This document shows positions 5,130 to 7,090 of a DNA stretch of 7,090 nucleotides, one piece after another. Position 1 is the stretch's first letter. The number at the start of each line of letters is the position of its first letter. Source of the stretch: Clostridium sp. (lineage in GTDB: Bacteria; Bacillota; Clostridia; Lachnospirales; Lachnospiraceae); the NCBI GenBank assembly GCA_016302185.1, contig JAEDOC010000108.1, positions 1 through 7,090 on the forward strand, read 5' to 3'. The translations under genes were made by a program, and so were the position numbers. The notes under the pieces were generated by a model. The model worked only from the letters and a program-made list of their open reading frames with translations. It was not told the origin of the DNA and did no database searches.

Positions 5130-5155
5130 CTGCCCAGGCGCTTTGGAGCCGGCAG
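5130..5155 (+). other. Hairpin in the rpiB leader
   Basis: CTGCC and GGC (split by a bulged CA) pair with GCC and GGCAG around an 8-base loop. The stem ends 7 bases before the AAGGAG ribosome site of rpiB. It may influence mRNA stability or translation; there is no T-tract, so it is not a terminator. Confidence 0.35.
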
Positions 5156-5173
5156 GAAGAAAAGGAGACGACA

Positions 5174-5614
5174 ATGAAGATTGCAATCGGAAATGACCAT
5201 TCGGCAGTGGAGTTAAAAAACATTATTGTGAAATTCCTGCAGGAGAAGGGATATGAAGTATTAAATCTGGGGACAGATTCGGAAGAGAGCTGTGATTATC
5301 CGGTATATGGAGAGAAGGTTGGACGTGCTGTAGTATCCGGCGAAGCGGATCTGGGAATCGCCATCTGCGGTACAGGATTAGGAATCTCTCTGGCAGCAAA
5401 TAAAGTAAAAGGTGTGCGCGCCTGTGTCTGCAGTGAGCCGTATACGGCAGTGATGTCCAGACGTCATAATAATTGCAATGTGCTGTGCTTCGGCGCCCGT
5501 GTGGTTGGAAGTGAGCTGGCAAAGATGATCGTGGAAGAATGGCTGAACGCGGAGTTTGAGGGCGGACGCCATCAGAGACGCGTGGACCTGATCATGGAGA
5601 TTGAAAACCGGTAA
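5174..5614 (+). CDS. rpiB: Ribose 5-phosphate isomerase B
   Basis: RpiB is a cytoplasmic enzyme that interconverts ribose 5-phosphate and ribulose 5-phosphate in the non-oxidative pentose phosphate pathway. The 146-residue length is normal. Visible family features are the N-terminal GNDHS (D8, H9), DYPVYGEKV (41-49), ICGTGLGISLAANK (64-77) with the catalytic Cys65 and the anion-binding GTG loop, CSEPYTAVMSRRHNNCNVL (86-104) with His98, and EGGRHQRRV (129-137) with phosphate-binding arginines. The downstream part reads almost like E. coli RpiB, except for small differences such as NNCN where E. coli has NDTN. The start ATG has AAGGAG six bases upstream. It has its own promoter, diverges from lysR and is followed by the flavodiiron gene 62 bases on. 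Related LacAB/RpiB enzymes act on galactose 6-phosphate or allose 6-phosphate, so another sugar phosphate is possible but less likely. Confidence 0.95.
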   Translation: MKIAIGNDHSAVELKNIIVKFLQEKGYEVLNLGTDSEESCDYPVYGEKVGRAVVSGEADLGIAICGTGLGISLAANKVKGVRACVCSEPYTAVMSRRHNNCNVLCFGARVVGSELAKMIVEEWLNAEFEGGRHQRRVDLIMEIENR

Positions 5615-5663
5615 TAGAGAAGACGGAAGAAGATAATAGGATAGAAAGAGAATAAAAAAAGAC

Positions 5664-5676
5664 GGAGGTGCCTGAT
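5664..5676 (+). promoter_or_regulatory. Ribosome binding site that fixes the flavodiiron protein start
   Basis: GGAGGTG (5664-5670) followed by six bases leads to ATG 5677. An in-frame GTG at 5668 lies inside this Shine-Dalgarno sequence and so cannot be the start. No terminator lies between the rpiB stop and this site, and the 62-base spacer is purine-rich, so co-transcription with rpiB is likely. Confidence 0.8.
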
Positions 5677-6825
5677 ATGATAACGAAAGATATTCGCTAC
5701 ATCGGAGTGGATGATAAGGGTCTGGATCTGTTTGAAGGACAATATATCATTCCAAATGGAATTGCATATAACTCTTACCTGATTCTGGATGACAAGATTG
5801 CAGTGATGGATACGGTGGATCAGAGAAAACAGGAGGAATTCCTGGCAAATCTGGAGCGGGAATTAGGCGGCAGAACACCGGATTATCTGGTAGTCAGTCA
5901 TGTGGAGCCGGATCATGCCTCCAGCATCAAGGCAGTGGTGGAGAAATATCCGGGAATTCAGCTGGTGGGCAATGCGAAGACCTTCCCGATGCTGTCCCTG
6001 TATTTTGATCTGGACTTTTCTCATGCCATTACTGTAAAAGAAGGGGATACGCTGGATCTGGGCCATCACAAACTGACCTTCCTGATGGCTCCCATGGTAC
6101 ACTGGCCGGAGGTTATGGTTACCTATGACAGTCTGGATAAGGTACTCTTTTCCGCAGACGGCTTCGGTAAGTTCGGAGCCCTGGATGCAGATGAGGACTG
6201 GGACTGCGAGGCCAGAAGATATTACTTCAATATTGTAGGTAAGTTTGGAGCTCAGGTGCAGGCGCTGTTAAAGAAGGCGGCAGCTCTGGATATTCAGGTA
6301 ATCTGCCCGCTGCATGGTCCGATCTTAAAAGAGAGCATCGGCCATGTGCTGGAGAAATACCAGATCTGGAGCAGCTATGGCGTAGAGTCGGAAGGTGTAT
6401 TTATTGCCTATTCTTCTTTGCACGGAAATACCGCACAGGCGGCAGAGCTTCTCGCCTCCATGTTAAAGGAGAAAGGATGCCCGAAGGTGGCAGTTACCGA
6501 TCTGGCCCGCGAGGATATGGCAGAAGCGCTGGAAGATGCGTTCCGTTACGGAAAGGTAGTTCTGGCGGCTTCCTCTTACAATGGCGGTGTGGCTCCGTTC
6601 ATGGAAGATTTTCTGCATCACTTAAAAGCAAAGAACTATCAGAAGAGAACTGTTGGTCTGGTGGAGAATGGCTCCTGGGGGCCGACTGCAGCCCGTACCA
6701 TGAAAGCCGTACTGGAAACCATGAAGGATATCAGCCTGGTGGATCCGGTGGTAACCATCAAGGGAGCAGTGAAAGAGAGCGACAAGGCAGCGCTTGCGAA
6801 TTTGGCAGAGGAGCTTCTGAGATAG
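5677..6825 (+). CDS. FprA-type flavodiiron protein (class A O2/NO reductase)
   Basis: Flavodiiron proteins reduce O2 to water and/or NO to N2O in the cytoplasm of anaerobes, taking electrons from rubredoxin or a similar carrier. This protein has 382 residues, normal for the two-domain class A type. Residues 1 to about 240 form the metallo-beta-lactamase-like domain with the full diiron ligand set: H75-x-E77-x-D79 in SHVEPDHASS (H80 adjacent), H142 in MVHWPE, D161 in FSADGFGKFG, and H213 in PLHGP. Residues about 240-380 form a flavodoxin domain with the FMN loop YSSLHGNT (245-252), then SSYNGG and NGSWGP. There is no extra rubredoxin or flavin-reductase domain. ATG 5677 is chosen over GTG 5668 because the ribosome site covers the latter. 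It probably shares a transcript with rpiB, an unusual pairing. The choice between O2 and NO as main substrate is not visible. Confidence 0.96.
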   Translation: MITKDIRYIGVDDKGLDLFEGQYIIPNGIAYNSYLILDDKIAVMDTVDQRKQEEFLANLERELGGRTPDYLVVSHVEPDHASSIKAVVEKYPGIQLVGNAKTFPMLSLYFDLDFSHAITVKEGDTLDLGHHKLTFLMAPMVHWPEVMVTYDSLDKVLFSADGFGKFGALDADEDWDCEARRYYFNIVGKFGAQVQALLKKAAALDIQVICPLHGPILKESIGHVLEKYQIWSSYGVESEGVFIAYSSLHGNTAQAAELLASMLKEKGCPKVAVTDLAREDMAEALEDAFRYGKVVLAASSYNGGVAPFMEDFLHHLKAKNYQKRTVGLVENGSWGPTAARTMKAVLETMKDISLVDPVVTIKGAVKESDKAALANLAEELLR

Positions 6826-6881
6826 AGATTTGGCGCAGGAAATGAGGGCGTCGCGCCAGCTAACGCCCGGCGTAGTGAGTC

Positions 6882-6893
6882 GAAGATATCTTC
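6882..6893. repeat. GAAGATATCTTC perfect palindrome
   Basis: A perfect 12-base palindrome located 57 bases after the flavodiiron stop codon. No promoter elements surround it. It may be a protein-binding site or chance; it is recorded because the 6826-7090 stretch otherwise has no secure gene. Confidence 0.3.
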
Positions 6894-6987
6894 TGGAAGA
6901 GGATGAATCCGGACGCGAAAAAGAAGCAGTGGAAGCACGGAGAAAACAGCACACAGGTCTTCTGTATTCGATGGGCTGTTCTAGGAC

Positions 6988-7061
6988 TGCAACATAGGAA
7001 AAGGACGGGGAACGTTGCAATGCGCCGTAAAATCTGGATGATTTTACGGCTTAGGTGCAAC
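6988..7061 (+). ncRNA. Candidate structured RNA with competing stems
   Basis: A perfect 10-bp stem GCCGTAAAAT / ATTTTACGGC (7024-7033 and 7041-7050, 7-base loop) is nested inside an outer pair GTTGCA (7014-7019) / TGCAAC (7056-7061). The same GTTGCA can instead pair with an upstream TGCAAC at 6988-6993. Three mutually exclusive elements of this kind are typical of switch-like leaders or structured small RNAs. It does not match any riboswitch class I can recall, and no T-tract follows the central stem. It might be an RNA element of a gene beyond the window, or the 3' region of the flavodiiron mRNA. Confidence 0.4.
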
Positions 7062-7090
7062 CGGAATTGGCTCCTGTAAAGCCAATTCCG
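7062..7090 (+). terminator. Perfect 10-bp stem-loop at the right edge (possible terminator)
   Basis: CGGAATTGGC (7062-7071) pairs fully with GCCAATTCCG (7081-7090) around a 9-base loop. The right arm ends exactly at the last base of the window, so any T-tract or stem extension lies outside. It may terminate the rpiB-flavodiiron transcript or belong to the neighbouring structured RNA. Confidence 0.4.

Noticed and set aside
6846..6868. GGGCGT / ACGCCC stem with GCTAAC that recalls an integron attC site
   Set aside because: The 7-base attC core patterns (RYYYAAC and GTTRRRY) are not met, there is no second half-site and no integrase or cassette context.
6842..6997. A 51-codon open frame after the flavodiiron gene (ATG 6842, TAG 6995), rich in charged residues
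   Set aside because: The only ribosome-site-like bases (AGGA) lie almost on the ATG, no promoter is visible, rare-looking codons are present and the 3' end runs into the competing-stem region. It could be real but is not supported enough to list.

Overview
The window looks like chromosome of a Gram-positive anaerobe of the class Clostridia, probably a Lachnospiraceae-type gut bacterium. This rests on a glutamate synthase split into separate domain genes, a flavodiiron oxygen/NO reductase, an AGCS amino-acid:cation symporter, strong AGGAGG-type ribosome sites and Gram-positive-style intrinsic terminators. The genus cannot be fixed from the sequence alone.

Layout. Bases 1-1053 (+) hold the 3' end of a stand-alone glutamate synthase FMN/Fe-S domain gene, then a GXGXG-domain gene that is broken by an internal deletion with a frameshift. 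Bases 1085-2062 (-) encode a zinc-dependent phospholipase C-like protein that converges on the glutamate synthase genes. It is divergent from an AGCS-type sodium:amino-acid symporter (2243-3547, +), which ends in a clean intrinsic terminator. Bases 3595-4086 hold an AT-rich stretch with a dense set of apparent regulatory sites, a strong promoter and a 29-codon membrane-peptide gene (3923-4012, +). That gene shares a bidirectional terminator with a convergent LysR-type regulator (4091-4969, -). The regulator is divergent from rpiB (5174-5614, +) and a flavodiiron protein gene (5677-6825, +), which probably form one transcription unit. The last 265 bases have no convincing gene but contain two perfect 10-bp stem-loops and a set of competing complementary 6-mers.

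How the parts relate. The glutamate synthase genes serve ammonia assimilation, and the GXGXG part appears damaged, so the activity may be lost or the sequence may contain an error. rpiB (pentose phosphates) and the flavodiiron protein (O2/NO detoxification) are candidates for control by the divergent LysR regulator. An 8-bp inverted repeat brackets the rpiB promoter.

I see no CRISPR array, defence island, tRNA, rRNA or insertion sequence. The most distinctive element is the 29-residue membrane peptide unit: four hexamers phased at exactly 11 bp (resembling sites of OmpR/PhoB-family regulators), two AAACGTTT palindromes, a near-consensus promoter, a near-perfect Shine-Dalgarno and a terminator. 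It is a complete small gene that length-based gene callers would miss.
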